The notes under the pieces: generated by a model
Database searches by the model: none
What the model was told of the DNA's origin: nothing
Seen by the model: the letters and a program-made list of their open reading frames with translations, nothing else
Origin: Sycon ciliatum
Lineage: Eukaryota > Porifera > Calcarea > Leucosolenida > Sycettidae
DNA: 64,000 nt
NCBI RefSeq assembly: GCF_964019385.1
Contig: NC_088645.1
Coordinates: 6,940,175-7,004,174 of the forward strand
Direction of reading: 5' to 3'
Translations under genes and position numbers: made by a program
In this document: positions 1 through 9,600 of the stretch, piece after piece
Layout of the letters: each line of letters begins with the position of its first letter
Position numbering within the stretch: the first letter of the stretch is position 1

Positions 1-116
1 TAAGATCGCCCAGCAGGAAATTCAAGATCGAAGTCGGAAACCGCATCTCGGAGATCCAAGAGTTCAGTAATGCAAGTCAATGGTGTCACGTCAGCGCCAC
101 AGTCAACCCAGCTGAT

Positions 117-1859
117 ATGCCAAGTCGAGGTGTTGGTGCGACGCAGCTGGCCGATGATGCAACATGGTGGACAGGTCCAGCCTTCTTGTCCAAGCCCACC
201 TCCACATGGCCCAGTAAGCACATCGTGCCGCCAGCAGAGCTTCCAGGTCAATTGAAACGAGAGATCACGATGGTGGCCACTACGCAAGAGCTGCCCACAA
301 GCCGTCTTCATCCAGACCACTTCTCCTCCTGGGATCACCTCGTACGGATAACCGCATGGTGTCGACGATTCGTCAACAATGCTAGGCGACGCAGCACGCA
401 AGCCGCCAGTCCTGAGATTGCGACCAAGTCCGTAACTCTACCAACTGGGAGAAACGTCTCCGTGCCAGAGTTGACAGTGTCCGAGCTATGGAGTGCTAAG
501 TGGGTATGGATCAGCTTGGCTCAGCGAGAGGTTTATGGCAGAACGTTTGCAGATGTCACAGGAGGCAAGGGCCTCTCAGCATCCTCACCGCTACAAAAGC
601 TTCAACCAGTACTAGATGCCACTAGTGGCGTTGGTGTTCTCAAGGTCAATGGGAGACTTCGCACTGCACACCATCTACCACCCGGCATTCGGACACCAGT
701 GATTTTACCGAGAAGTCACAGAAGAACAAAGCTAATCATCGCAGCAGCCGATGCGAACGCCAATCATGCCGTCGGTACGAACCACCTTCTATCACTGCTC
801 GCTGGTGAATACTGGATAGTCAAAGGCAAGGCAGCAGTCAAAGAGCACAGGAGCAAGTGCATTCTCTGTCGGAAGCGCTACGTCAAGACGGCAACACCAG
901 CAATGGCACCGCTTCCTAACTTCAGAACGTCTGGACCACAACAACCATTTGCGAAGGTCGGAGTGGACTATGCTGGACCATTCCACACACGCCAGGGTCG
1001 TGGTCGATCTCAGGCCAAGCGGTATGTATGTGTCTTCACCTGTCTCCTGACCAGAGCATGTCACTTTGAGCTCGTCTACTCTCTAGATACTGCCGGTTTC
1101 CTGCTAGCTCTGAGCCGGTTCACTAAGCGCCGCGGAGTGCCACAAAAGATGGTGTCCGACAACGGTACCAACTTCGTCGCGGCAGATCAAGAACTGAGAG
1201 CAGCTGTGAAGTCACTGGACAACTCCAGGCTTGCCGCGGAGATGACGTCACGTGGCATCTCGTGGGCATTCAACCCACCAAGGGCGCCTCATTTCGGCGG
1301 TGTGTTTGAGGTGATGGTCAAATCCATGAAAAGAGTGCTACAGGGTGTGCTGTACAGAGCTGATTTGACAGACGAGGAATTACACACGGCACTGGTTAAC
1401 GCCGAAGACCTCATCAATAGTCGTCCTCTCTGCACCATGACGTCAGATGTTGAGGACCTTCAGCCATTGACACCACAGCATTTCCTAGTTGGACATGCCA
1501 ATTCTACAATGGCCGCTGAAGTCAACATAACTACAGAGACGCAAGTTCACCCAAGGAAGCGATGGGAGGTCGTACAGCGCATCATCGACGATGTGTGGAA
1601 GCGCTGGCTAAAAGAAATCGTCCCAAAGCTGAACGTTCAAGTGAAGTGGTTACAGAAGCAGCGTAACGTTCAGGAAGGAGACGTTGTGCTTGTGATGGAC
1701 GAGCACACCGCAAGGTCACACTGGCCGCTTGGGCGTGTGACAGAGGTCTATCCTGGCAAGGATGGTATTGTTCGAGTAGTGAAGGTCAAGGTGGCTGAGA
1801 GATTCTACAAGCGAGCTGTTCATCGGCTTGTGCCCCTTGAAGTCGAAGGTACTGAGTGA
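117..1859 (+). CDS. BEL/Pao pol remnant: integrase and C-terminal domain
   Basis: The reading frame covers about 580 codons. Rough order: a partial region after RNase H (about 1-200), an integrase zinc-binding region (HAVGTNH and CILCRKR, about 205-245), an integrase core (VGVDYAGPF, VSDNGTNF, then a glutamate in FGGVFEVMVKS, about 265-410), and the C-terminal DUF5641-type domain (WPLGRVTEVYPGKDGIVRVV, about 540-560). This domain order is typical of BEL/Pao pol, where the product joins element cDNA to host DNA. The first ATG of the frame is not a meaningful start, because the true polyprotein begins upstream of the window. It is a fossil or partial element copy and not a host gene. Confidence 0.8.
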   Translation: MPSRGVGATQLADDATWWTGPAFLSKPTSTWPSKHIVPPAELPGQLKREITMVATTQELPTSRLHPDHFSSWDHLVRITAWCRRFVNNARRRSTQAASPEIATKSVTLPTGRNVSVPELTVSELWSAKWVWISLAQREVYGRTFADVTGGKGLSASSPLQKLQPVLDATSGVGVLKVNGRLRTAHHLPPGIRTPVILPRSHRRTKLIIAAADANANHAVGTNHLLSLLAGEYWIVKGKAAVKEHRSKCILCRKRYVKTATPAMAPLPNFRTSGPQQPFAKVGVDYAGPFHTRQGRGRSQAKRYVCVFTCLLTRACHFELVYSLDTAGFLLALSRFTKRRGVPQKMVSDNGTNFVAADQELRAAVKSLDNSRLAAEMTSRGISWAFNPPRAPHFGGVFEVMVKSMKRVLQGVLYRADLTDEELHTALVNAEDLINSRPLCTMTSDVEDLQPLTPQHFLVGHANSTMAAEVNITTETQVHPRKRWEVVQRIIDDVWKRWLKEIVPKLNVQVKWLQKQRNVQEGDVVLVMDEHTARSHWPLGRVTEVYPGKDGIVRVVKVKVAERFYKRAVHRLVPLEVEGTE

Positions 1860-1965
1860 ACACTACTTGCAGTCTGTTAGTTCACTTCATTGCTACGTTA
1901 TTTGCACTTTCTTTTCTTAGACTCACTCAGATGCTAGTTATCACTCTTCGTTCGTGAGGGAGGTA

Positions 1966-2548
1966 TGTTAGATTTGTTCTAGAATATTCCGGTCTTTCTT
2001 TTGTTTTGATAGTTGTAGTCCAGTGCATTAGTGCTGGTCATGCTTGGTAGGTCGACTGAGACTCATTCATGGCTGTTACATGCATTGTATGCTATAGCCT
2101 AGCCGTAGCTGACCACTGTTACGGATGTCCAATCCAGGTCAGTGTTTGACCTTTCTATGCCCCGGCCTTATGCATTCACATGTTGTCACCATTCATGTCT
2201 GAGTGTGTAACCTGAGCACACTCTCTATGTGCATCGTACCATATCCGAGCATGAATAGTTTAGTAATCTACGCACTGTCCTGCCGTGCTCGTTTTCTATA
2301 TCTTCCGTTGTTCTCATGTTCTTGAAGTTAGTTGTTTTAGTTTACAGTCTTCGTACCTTTCGTAATGTAGGTTCTTTACTGATTGCTGCAGTGCATTAAG
2401 TTGGAACAGGCCCAATACACAGCACCGTGCACGCACAGCTCCATGTGCATGTACGGTACTGTAGTATAACTATAGTGTACAGTGCACTGTGCTAACCGTA
2501 AATATACCTTTCCCTGGTTTGATAAATAATCTCTGTTAACCAGGTACT
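1966..2548 (+). repeat. Probable 3' LTR of the left BEL/Pao element
   Basis: It starts TGTTAG directly after the purine-rich GTGAGGGAGGTA. The end is estimated from the start of an unrelated dispersed repeat at 2552. The partner LTR is outside the window, so neither boundary is confirmed by a duplicate. Confidence 0.5.
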
Positions 2549-2551
2549 TTA

Positions 2552-2683
2552 TTCCCGTAGCTATGCAGAAGACGTTACTTCAGTAACGTATGGCGCTAGC
2601 CAGGGTCCACACAGCTTTAATTTGGTATTTGTGTGTGTGTTTGTTTGTTTGTTTGTGTCACGCCTGGCGCTATCCGTATCTGA
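2552..2683. repeat. Dispersed repeat R1, copy 1
   Basis: About 110-130 bp beginning TTCCCGTAGCTATGCAGAAG recurs at 52308-52425 with few differences, including a short inverted motif around GTTACTTCAGTAAC and a GTTT microsatellite. It contains no coding sequence. In both places it lies near pieces of repeat R2. Confidence 0.75.
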
Positions 2684-3175
2684 CGGCAAAAAAGCATAGG
2701 ATGTTATAAATTTTTCAATTCTCCTATTTTTCAGGCATATCCTGGGATTCGAACCCGCACTATCGCCCTACATGCATTCCCCCATACACTTCGCATTCAT
2801 ACCCATTCTTCCAAGTTGCTTCACGTTATTATCTTGCGTTTGAAAGCCCTATTTGAATATTGCGGGCAGCTGTATGTGGCCAGCTGTGTTTGATGGTACG
2901 GTACGGTACGGGAGACGGTGTCGTATTACCCTCGATCGTACCTGTCCCGTACCTATCCCCTACCGTACCGTGCCACGGCTGGCCACAATGCATATTCAAG
3001 TAGGGCTTTCAAATGCAAGATCACAATGTGAAACAACTTGGAAGAATTAGTATGTATGCGAAGTGTATCGGGGGATGCATGCAGGGCGCGCGATAGTGCG
3101 GGTTCGAATCCCAGGTTATGTCTTAAAAAAAAGGATTTTTTTAAAGAATTTATAACATCCCTATGCTTTTTTTTG
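2684..3175. repeat. Foldback element with about 190-bp arms; Pol III B-box-like motif in both arms
   Basis: The left arm (2684-2880) starts GGCAAAAAAGCATAGGATG. The right arm (about 2980-3175) is its imperfect inverted copy. The loop contains short repeats rich in GTACC/GGTAC. In the right arm the plus strand reads GTGCGGGTTCGAATCCC (3097-3113), which matches the Pol III B box GGTTCGANTCC, and the left arm carries the inverted match near 2745. This suggests two tRNA-derived SINE copies head to head, or a foldback that captured one. No convincing A box was found. Confidence 0.65.
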
Positions 3176-3185
3176 TCTAGGTCAT

Positions 3186-3242
3186 CAAGGCAAAAAAGCA
3201 TAGCGTAGGGCCCTGAGCTTCCAAGCTCTCTCGTTGCGCCCT
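3186..3242. repeat. Dispersed repeat R2, short copy
   Basis: The block with CGTAGGGCCCTGAGCTTCCA recurs at 39408-39470 and 53773-53830. This copy is interrupted right after its CCCTTTAA by the TTAA element at 3243-3729. Confidence 0.75.
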
Positions 3243-3729
3243 TTAACCCATTCAGCGCTACTGGGCCTTGCCTATGGTACTCTGCATATAAAATGCTAAA
3301 AACAAGGCAAATAGAAAGTTCTAAAACTCCTGGGTTCTGGCAACTGGGTCCTCAAATATTTTGGAAATGATTGCCAAGACTATCAACCACAGGGTGACAG
3401 AATCGATACAGTCCCCGAAAAGAATAGCGCTTCACAATAGGGGACGCAAGTTTGCTCAAATTGCGTGAAATACGCTAAATGTGTGCAATTGCGACTGAAA
3501 GATCGCTGAAAAGAGAAGAAAAAAAGACGCATAGTGTTACCAAGCGGGATTCGTACCGACGACCTATCGTACAAGAGGCAGGATCATGATCCAACTGACT
3601 AACAGTACTTTTACACACCTGATAGTGACGGAAATCACTATATATCCCATGACGTCTATAGACGTCATCCCGCGCATGGGGGGCATTTTCAATGACGTCT
3701 ATAGACGTCATCAGCGTTCAATGGGTTAA
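3243..3729. mobile_element. TTAA-flanked MITE 'A' (piggyBac-like ends)
   Basis: TTAA duplications lie at 3243-3246 and 3726-3729. The inverted ends are CCCATTCAGCGCT on the left and AGCGTTCAATGGG on the right, around 479 bp of non-coding DNA. Two copies of the same perfect 20-bp palindrome (core GACGTCTATAGACGTC) lie at 3649-3668 and 3692-3711, near the right end. The uninterrupted target is present at 39455-39480 (GTGCCCTTTAAGAGGGGTAC), which confirms the boundaries. CCC...GGG ends with a TTAA target fit the piggyBac superfamily. No transposase is encoded. Confidence 0.85.
3535..3609 (-). ncRNA. tRNA-like (SINE-type) sequence inside MITE 'A'
   Basis: On the minus strand TTAGTCAGTTGG resembles a Pol III A box and GGTACGAATCCC, about 35 nt downstream, resembles a B box. 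The D-arm spacing is tRNA-like, but the acceptor and T stems do not pair well, so a working tRNA is unlikely. It may be a decayed tRNA-derived segment carried by the MITE or a chance match. Confidence 0.35.
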
Positions 3730-4081
3730 GAGGGGGTGCTGTACGAGCTGATAATAGCAATTACAAAAACCAAGGAGATTTTAGCGTCCAGAGTCTCAAA
3801 CCAAAGAATGATACAGTGCACGGTGACCCGAGATCTATAAATTATCATCAGGTGCATGCAGCTTAAAGAGTCAATGTCTGTATCGACCATACATCATCGG
3901 AAATGGCCAAAATTCTGATCTCGCTCGAAATTGACTCCCTTTATCCCTGGGTGGACCTCATTCACACGCTATGACGGCAGATTTTAGTTCAGACACAAGT
4001 CAAATGGTAGCAATCATCCCGCCATTTTTCACAAATCTACATTCAACATGTACATGTACATGATTGTAGTTGAAGACTTAC

Positions 4082-4267
4082 TGCTGCACGTGGGTACGGG
4101 AGCAGACCAATGACCAGTCCCATTGCACTGGATAGTTTCAGGACCATTCAAAGAAAAGCCAGTAGTACATTGATAGCTAACATTGTTCCCGTACAGAAAC
4201 GATGTGGTAGTCAATGAAGGAGACCTTGTGCCATGTGCAGGTACACCAGGGTTAGAACATGTGACAT
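4082..4267 (-). CDS. CCP (sushi) domain exon, type A
   Basis: This 186-nt exon of a host gene encodes one complement-control-protein module of about 62 residues, an extracellular fold used for protein and glycan binding in complement-like and adhesion proteins. The reading contains DVTCSNPGVPAHG, YGNNVSYQCTTGFSLNG, ETIQCNGTGHWSAPVPTC, giving the four cysteines, the Gly residues and the Trp expected of the family. On the minus strand a pyrimidine-rich tract ends TTACATGCAG before the exon, and GTAAGT follows it. Both boundaries fall after the first base of a codon, so the exon is symmetrical phase 1-1, as is usual for CCP shuffling. It lies in the same repeated cassette as the exons at 4563, 27589 and 49737, and it is nearly identical in protein to the one at 49737. 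Confidence 0.8.
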
Positions 4268-4339
4268 CTGCATGTAATTTGACAGGTTGAAAACAGAAAT
4301 ACCAGCATGATGACACTGCCAAGTTGCCTGATGAAGGGC

Positions 4340-4400
4340 ATCAAATTTGGCGTTGTTATCACCATTTTTCAACAGTGGTGATAACAACATTGGCAATTGA
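4340..4400. repeat. Cassette marker: short inverted repeat CACC...GGTG
   Basis: TATCACCA...TTCAACAGTGGTGATA follows each CCP exon on the plus strand (here, and at about 4855-4880, 27900-27925 and 50030-50055). It shows that intron sequence was duplicated together with the exons. Confidence 0.65.
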
Positions 4401-4562
4401 TGTAAGATACTTAAAAAGGGGAACTTCACCCAAAAATCACAACTTCATGGTCCGTAGAGTTTTGGACGCTGAGTTTAGTTCAGAAACAAGTCAAATGGTA
4501 GCAATCATACCGCCAATTTTCACAAATCTACACTCAACATGTACATGTAGTTGAAGACTTAC

Positions 4563-4748
4563 TGTTGCACGTGGGTACGGGGGCAGACCAGTGACCAGTC
4601 CCATTACACTGGATAGTTCCAGAGCCATTCAAAGAAAAGCCAGTAGTACACTGATATTTGATAGCACTGTTGTACGGAAACAATGTGGTAGTCAATGAAG
4701 GAGATGTTGCGCCATTCAAAGGTACACCAGGGTGAAAACATGTGACAC
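4563..4748 (-). CDS. CCP (sushi) domain exon, type B
   Basis: This second 186-nt CCP exon is also phase 1-1, with CACATGCAG before it and GTAAGT after it on the minus strand. The reading GVTCFHPGVPLNG, YQCTTGFSLNGSG and IQCNGTGHWSAPVPTC again gives the four disulfide cysteines and the Trp of the fold. It differs from the type A exons mainly in the first half of the module. In transcription order it precedes the exon at 4082-4267 with an intron of only about 295 nt, so the two would encode adjacent sushi modules. The intron ahead of it is about 22.8 kb and contains the gypsy nest. Confidence 0.8.
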
Positions 4749-5149
4749 CTGCATGTGAAGTGACAGGTTGAAAGGAGAAAACCCAACATGATGACACTGC
4801 CAAGTTACATGGCTCATCACCTGGTGAAGGATATTAATACAATTTAGCGTCGTTATCACCACTATTCAACAGTGGTGATGAAAACACGTCATTGGGGGTG
4901 AACGGTTAATTGGTTACAAGCCGGTGGGGGGGGGGGGGGCACTATTCAAGAGAGGGCTTTATGTTTTCACTGGCTCTTAGAGACTAGCGCACTATTCAAG
5001 ATAGGGCTCTAATCACGCGAGTACAGTAATATCAATTATTACAAAAACCAAGGAGATGTTAGTGGCCGGAGTCTCAAACCAGAGAACGGTGGAGTACATG
5101 CTGACTTAAGATCTGAATTATCAGGATGCCCCACATGCTCGCATGCCTC

Positions 5150-5480
5150 AAATTCTCAAAACGTCATGCCCCGATTATGTGTCGTCAAGAGTACATAACC
5201 CCCCAAGAGTTTGCACCTCCAGCAATGGGGCCTGCGATGGCAGAACTTTACATAACGTGACGAACCCGTATACATTATTTGCACCCTGTGCATGATAGAT
5301 ACAGGGTTGTACGCAACCCTGCTTTGGGTTCAACTCTCTTGTGGTCACTTTGAACTGTTTGCCAGCGTAAGCTTTTGAACCAGGTCACGTGATGTGAAGT
5401 TCTGCCGTCGCAGCACTGCATAGGGGTTGTGCAGGCAGTTGCACATTCTTGGGGGTTATGTACTCTTGCCGTCGTGTAAA
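5150..5480. repeat. Foldback sequence with arms of about 80-100 bp
   Basis: The left arm (about 5183-5270) contains AGAGTACATAACCCCCCAAG and GATGGCAGAACTTTACATAA. The right arm (about 5375-5478) carries the inverted copies (GAAGTTCTGCCGTCGCAG, CTTGGGGGTTATGTACTCTT). The central part includes a small hairpin AGGGTTGTACGCAACCCT. It is non-coding and could be an old MITE. Confidence 0.6.
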
Positions 5481-5539
5481 TGCACACGTTTGCACAGTGT
5501 ACAGCTTTGGCCAAAACAACCGACCGACCCACGTGCTGA

Positions 5540-6159
5540 AGCAGCGCTAAGGCTCATGCAGCCCCTGCAGCCATGGGATTGGTTTTCGTACTGTGCATGG
5601 CGTAATGGAAGTGCAAAAGTGGCGCTACTTTTGACTCGCGGATCGGATATCTTTGTCCACAGCTGCATATACACCACTGTTAAAATTGCTGTAAGTCTAC
5701 TGTCCGTTATCCAATCCCACCACTGAGGAATCATTGGAAAGGTGAGAGAAGAAAAGCTCCAGTGATACGTTGTTTGACTTTGCGCGACGCCTGATTACTG
5801 AGCGTCGAAGACCGAAGCGCAAATACGCTTGAAATTATTTCGAAAGTTGGCAGTGCTCAGAATGCCTCCTGGAAACAAAATGATCTGCTTGAACTTAAAC
5901 AAAATTATTACTGTTCTACGTCTGTGTCTTTCCCTCAAACCAGTGAATATTCTACGGTGAGTTGAACTTGCAGAACCGACGGGTTTGGAGGGCGTTGGCA
6001 GGGTATCTCGCCCAGGCGCAACAGGGTAGCTCTCAAAAACCATGATAGCGGATCTGTTGTTCCTGCTGGGTAGCTACTGGCCATATTCGGAGAGTGGATA
6101 TCTAAGAGACCAAGAAGAGGAATTTCGAAACTGACTACTGAATTTAGAATTTTTAAAAC
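5540..6159. other. No recognisable gene
   Basis: About 620 bp of mixed sequence between the foldback and the gypsy nest. The open frames are short and resemble nothing I know. The last five bases, AAAAC (6155-6159), are the target duplication of gypsy A. Confidence 0.6.
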
Positions 6160-6608
6160 TGTTTCAGTCAACTCGTCACTCAGTTCACACCAGCCAACAC
6201 GGTTCAATCCAGCAATGGGATTAATCAATACATGCAATAAGAATAAACACAAGGAAAACGGTTCGGGATAATAAATTAGGACACTCAGGATCTGGCCGCC
6301 ATTCTCGGGCTCTCTCTCTTGATCTCCTCGACCTTGCGCCAGGATCCGTCAATATGTACAATCACTACAACAAGTATCACGTGCGACCTACGTCGCTGGT
6401 AGACTGCATGGTACTACCCAGCGCTAGGGATAGGGCATGCCAAGTATGTGGTGAATGCGTACAGAAGGAACACAGTGCAGGTAGGTCTAGGATGCTTCTA
6501 GCATACTAGTATCAGCAGATTACTGAAAGCGCATCAATGACAGAGACAAAACATACATTACAACAAGAGTCATGCAACTATCAGCCATAGTTCAGTGGGA
6601 CTACCACA
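6160..6608 (-). repeat. Downstream LTR of gypsy A (449 bp)
   Basis: On the minus strand it opens TGTGGTAGTCCCACTG and closes GACTGAAACA. It matches the three separated pieces of the upstream LTR. Confidence 0.93.
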
Positions 6609-6638
6609 TTTCCTCCCTTCTTAGAAAAGACCAGCGGT

Positions 6639-9600
6639 CTACTGATAACGACTTGGCTTTCGAGTCGTACGCTGCGGACGGCCAGCAGCTGGCGGAACAG
6701 TACTAGGTGTTGCGGCCGTTGGACTGCCGGGAGCTGATGGAACTGTGGAATCTAGCGGAGTAGCTGTTGCTACTACCTCCGTCGGATCCACTTGCAGACG
6801 GTCAAGATGACGGCGGAAAGTCACTCCCTCTTCGGTCGTAATGACTGCATCATGTGGTGTTGCTGTGACGATGGTAGCTTTCTCAGTTGAGCCAGAGGGT
6901 TGCTTGACAAACACTGCTTGTCCAGGCACCAAAGTGCGGGATTTTGCTTGGTGAGCTGCGTCGAAAGTCACCTTGGATGCTGCCTTGTGCTGAGCATCGC
7001 GTTCACGCACTTCCTCGTCTATCTCGTCGTCATCTTCGGCAGTAGCCATGTTATCTACTGGCTGAAGCTGCCTGAGTGGAGTACGATAACCTCCTCGTAG
7101 TAGGAGATCTCCCGGCGGTTTGCCGGTAGTGGTGTTGATAGCTGATCGAACAGCTTTGAGCGCCACACGAAGAGCGTCGTCTGCTCGTGGCATGCCGGAT
7201 TTCCGCATATGTTGCTTCAATGTCCGGTGGAGACGCTCAACAGGGTTCTGACGTGGTGTGTAAGGCACAGTGCGTTCGTGGCTGATGCCCCACGATTCAA
7301 GCTGGTTGCGGAACTCGTCGCTGCAGAACTGTGCACCGTTGTCGGAGATGACGTGCCGTGGCATGCCGAACAGCGTGAAGATCTGCTCCAGCGCCTTGAT
7401 GATGTCCCTGGTCTTCTCAGCTGGTAAGCGGACAACTGCTGGATACCGACTGTACAAGTCCAGAAGGCTGAAGAAGGCGCTTTGCTGGTAATAAAACACA
7501 TCAATAGCGACGGTGTGCCAGGCGTGTGGAGGTAGGTCGCGTGGTTTCAGCGGTACTGGTCGTATAGCAGCTTCTGTCGCACATGGTGTACAGCTGGCTA
7601 GGAAATGTCGAGTTGCCGTGTTCCAACCGGGCCACCACACAGTCTCCTTGAGTTGAGCCAGTGTCCTGTCTCGACCAAGGTGTCCCTCGTGAGCCAGGTT
7701 CAGTACGTGTTGAGCTGCCGATGCTGGAATCACCACTCTTTCCCCTCTCAGAATGAGAAAGTCCGACGAGTTCGGAAAGGGCCACACGCTGAGTTCCGGA
7801 CTAAGGGCTTGGTACGGTGCGAGCTCTGTCGCCGACGGCCATTTACCCGATCGCAGCGCATCTCGCACTGAGCACAGAGTGGAGTCACGCGCTGTTTCTC
7901 TGGCAATCAACTGGCGATGTGCTGAAACACCGTCTGCCACGGTGACAGCATGGACGAGAAGGAAACTCGGGTCAGCATCCTCAGCCGGCAGCCTGGACAA
8001 TGCGTCAGCAATGTGATTCAACTTGCCGGGGCGATATTGCACGGTTAGGGTCAAGTCTTGCACTTTCAACACCAGGCGCTGTACTCGGAGACTAGCTGAG
8101 GCTAGCTTGTACGACGGCATAAATACGTGAACCAGTGGCTTGTGGTCAGTGATAATGGTCACAGGCATGCCGGTGATGAAGCTGCGGAAACGATTAGAGC
8201 CCCACGCGACCGCCAGTGCCTCTTGCTCGATGGTTGCATAGCGTGACTCTGCATCTGACAACTTTCTGCCTGCGTAATAGACAGGTCGCCACTCTTGACC
8301 ATCTGTTTGCGACTGCTGTAGGAGTACTGCTCCAAGGCCATGGCCAGACGCGTCAACTTCGATGCGGGTCGGCAGCGTTGGGTCAAATAGCGCCAGAATA
8401 GGTGCATTAGTAATCAGACTGCGTATCTTCTCAGCTGCGGTGTGGCAAGCCGATGTCCAATTCCACTCGCCAGACAATAGTGCTGTCATCGGAGCGACAA
8501 CCGAGGCAATGTTAGGAATAAACTTTGCCACGTAGGTTGCTAAGCCCAGAAATGCTCGGAGTTCGGCCACATTGGTGGGATCCGACATCTGACTGAGTGA
8601 CTCAACCTTCGATGGACCTGGCGAAATGCCCTTCGCCGAGACGTGATGTCCCAGAAACTCCAGCTCTGAGACCTGGAAGACGCACTTCTTGTCATTCAGG
8701 GTGACATTGTACTCCTTGAGAGCCGTCAGGACTGCTGCCTTGCGTCGATCATGCTCTTCCAATGATGGAGCATAAATCAGAATGTCGTCTAGGTAGATGA
8801 CTACCCCTTCACATCCTGCCAGAATTTGCTCCATCTTACGTTGAAATAATTCAGGGCCGCTGGACACGCCGAACGGTAGACGACAGAAACGGAAGTACCC
8901 CAAGGGTGAGGCGACCACGAAGGCATGGCGACATTCAGGTGAGATCTCGAGCTGAGAATACCCGGACTTCAGGTCAAGCTTCGAGAACATCTGTGCGCCT
9001 GACAGTTGAGATAGAAGCTCATCAGCTGTTGGGAGTTGCACACCCGGTCGCCTTACCGCTGCGTTGACTTGTCGTAAATCTACGCACCAGCGCATGGTTT
9101 TGTCGGGTTTCGGTGTGGCTACCAGTGGCGAAACAAAGTCCTGAGCCGTTACTTCCTCCACCATCTCGACCACTCCTTGTTCTAGCCATGCATCTAGTTG
9201 TTGGCGTAGCGAGGTGAGCAGTGCCGGTGCTACCCGTCGAGATGACTGTTGTGACGGAGGGTGATCCGGATCGAGAGCGATTGTAATCGGGCCGCGCATA
9301 GCAGGGAGTGACGCTAGGCCCTCGGCACAGGCTGGGATTTCAACTGCTGAAATCGGCAATGCCAGAAGACCTAAACGGATGGAGGCCTGCTCTCCCAGTA
9401 ATGCTGGCACAGTGCATTGTGCGTCATCGACTACAAAGATAGTCTCCGTCGTTTCGCGGCCCTGATAGCTCAGGTTACCCTCAAACACGCCCACAGCTGT
9501 TATGCGTTGCGTCCCCACTGGCTGGAGTGGGCATGGCGGCGGTAACAGGACGTACCCCGATGGGAGTAATGACTTAGGGATGATGGAAACCATGCTGGCA

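Larger units (their letters stand above)
1..2548 (+). mobile_element. BEL/Pao LTR element, 3' part, cut by the left window edge
   Basis: The segment holds the downstream part of a BEL/Pao pol region (117-1859), a short spacer, a purine tract at about 1956-1965 and a probable 3' LTR that opens with TGTTAGATTTG at 1966. The end of the LTR is uncertain. It must lie before about 2552, where a dispersed repeat also present at 52308 begins. The 5' half of the element lies outside the window, so its age from LTR comparison cannot be judged. It is a different family from the BEL element at 41287-48404, since their LTRs share no evident sequence. Confidence 0.75.

Noticed and set aside
792-1064. Minus-strand open frame of 90 codons opposite the BEL integrase
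   Set aside because: It is a shadow of the plus-strand pol frame; no domain of its own.
7217-7504. Open frames on both strands within the gypsy A gag-pol region
   Set aside because: Several frames of 60-130 codons there are antisense or off-frame shadows of the polyprotein.
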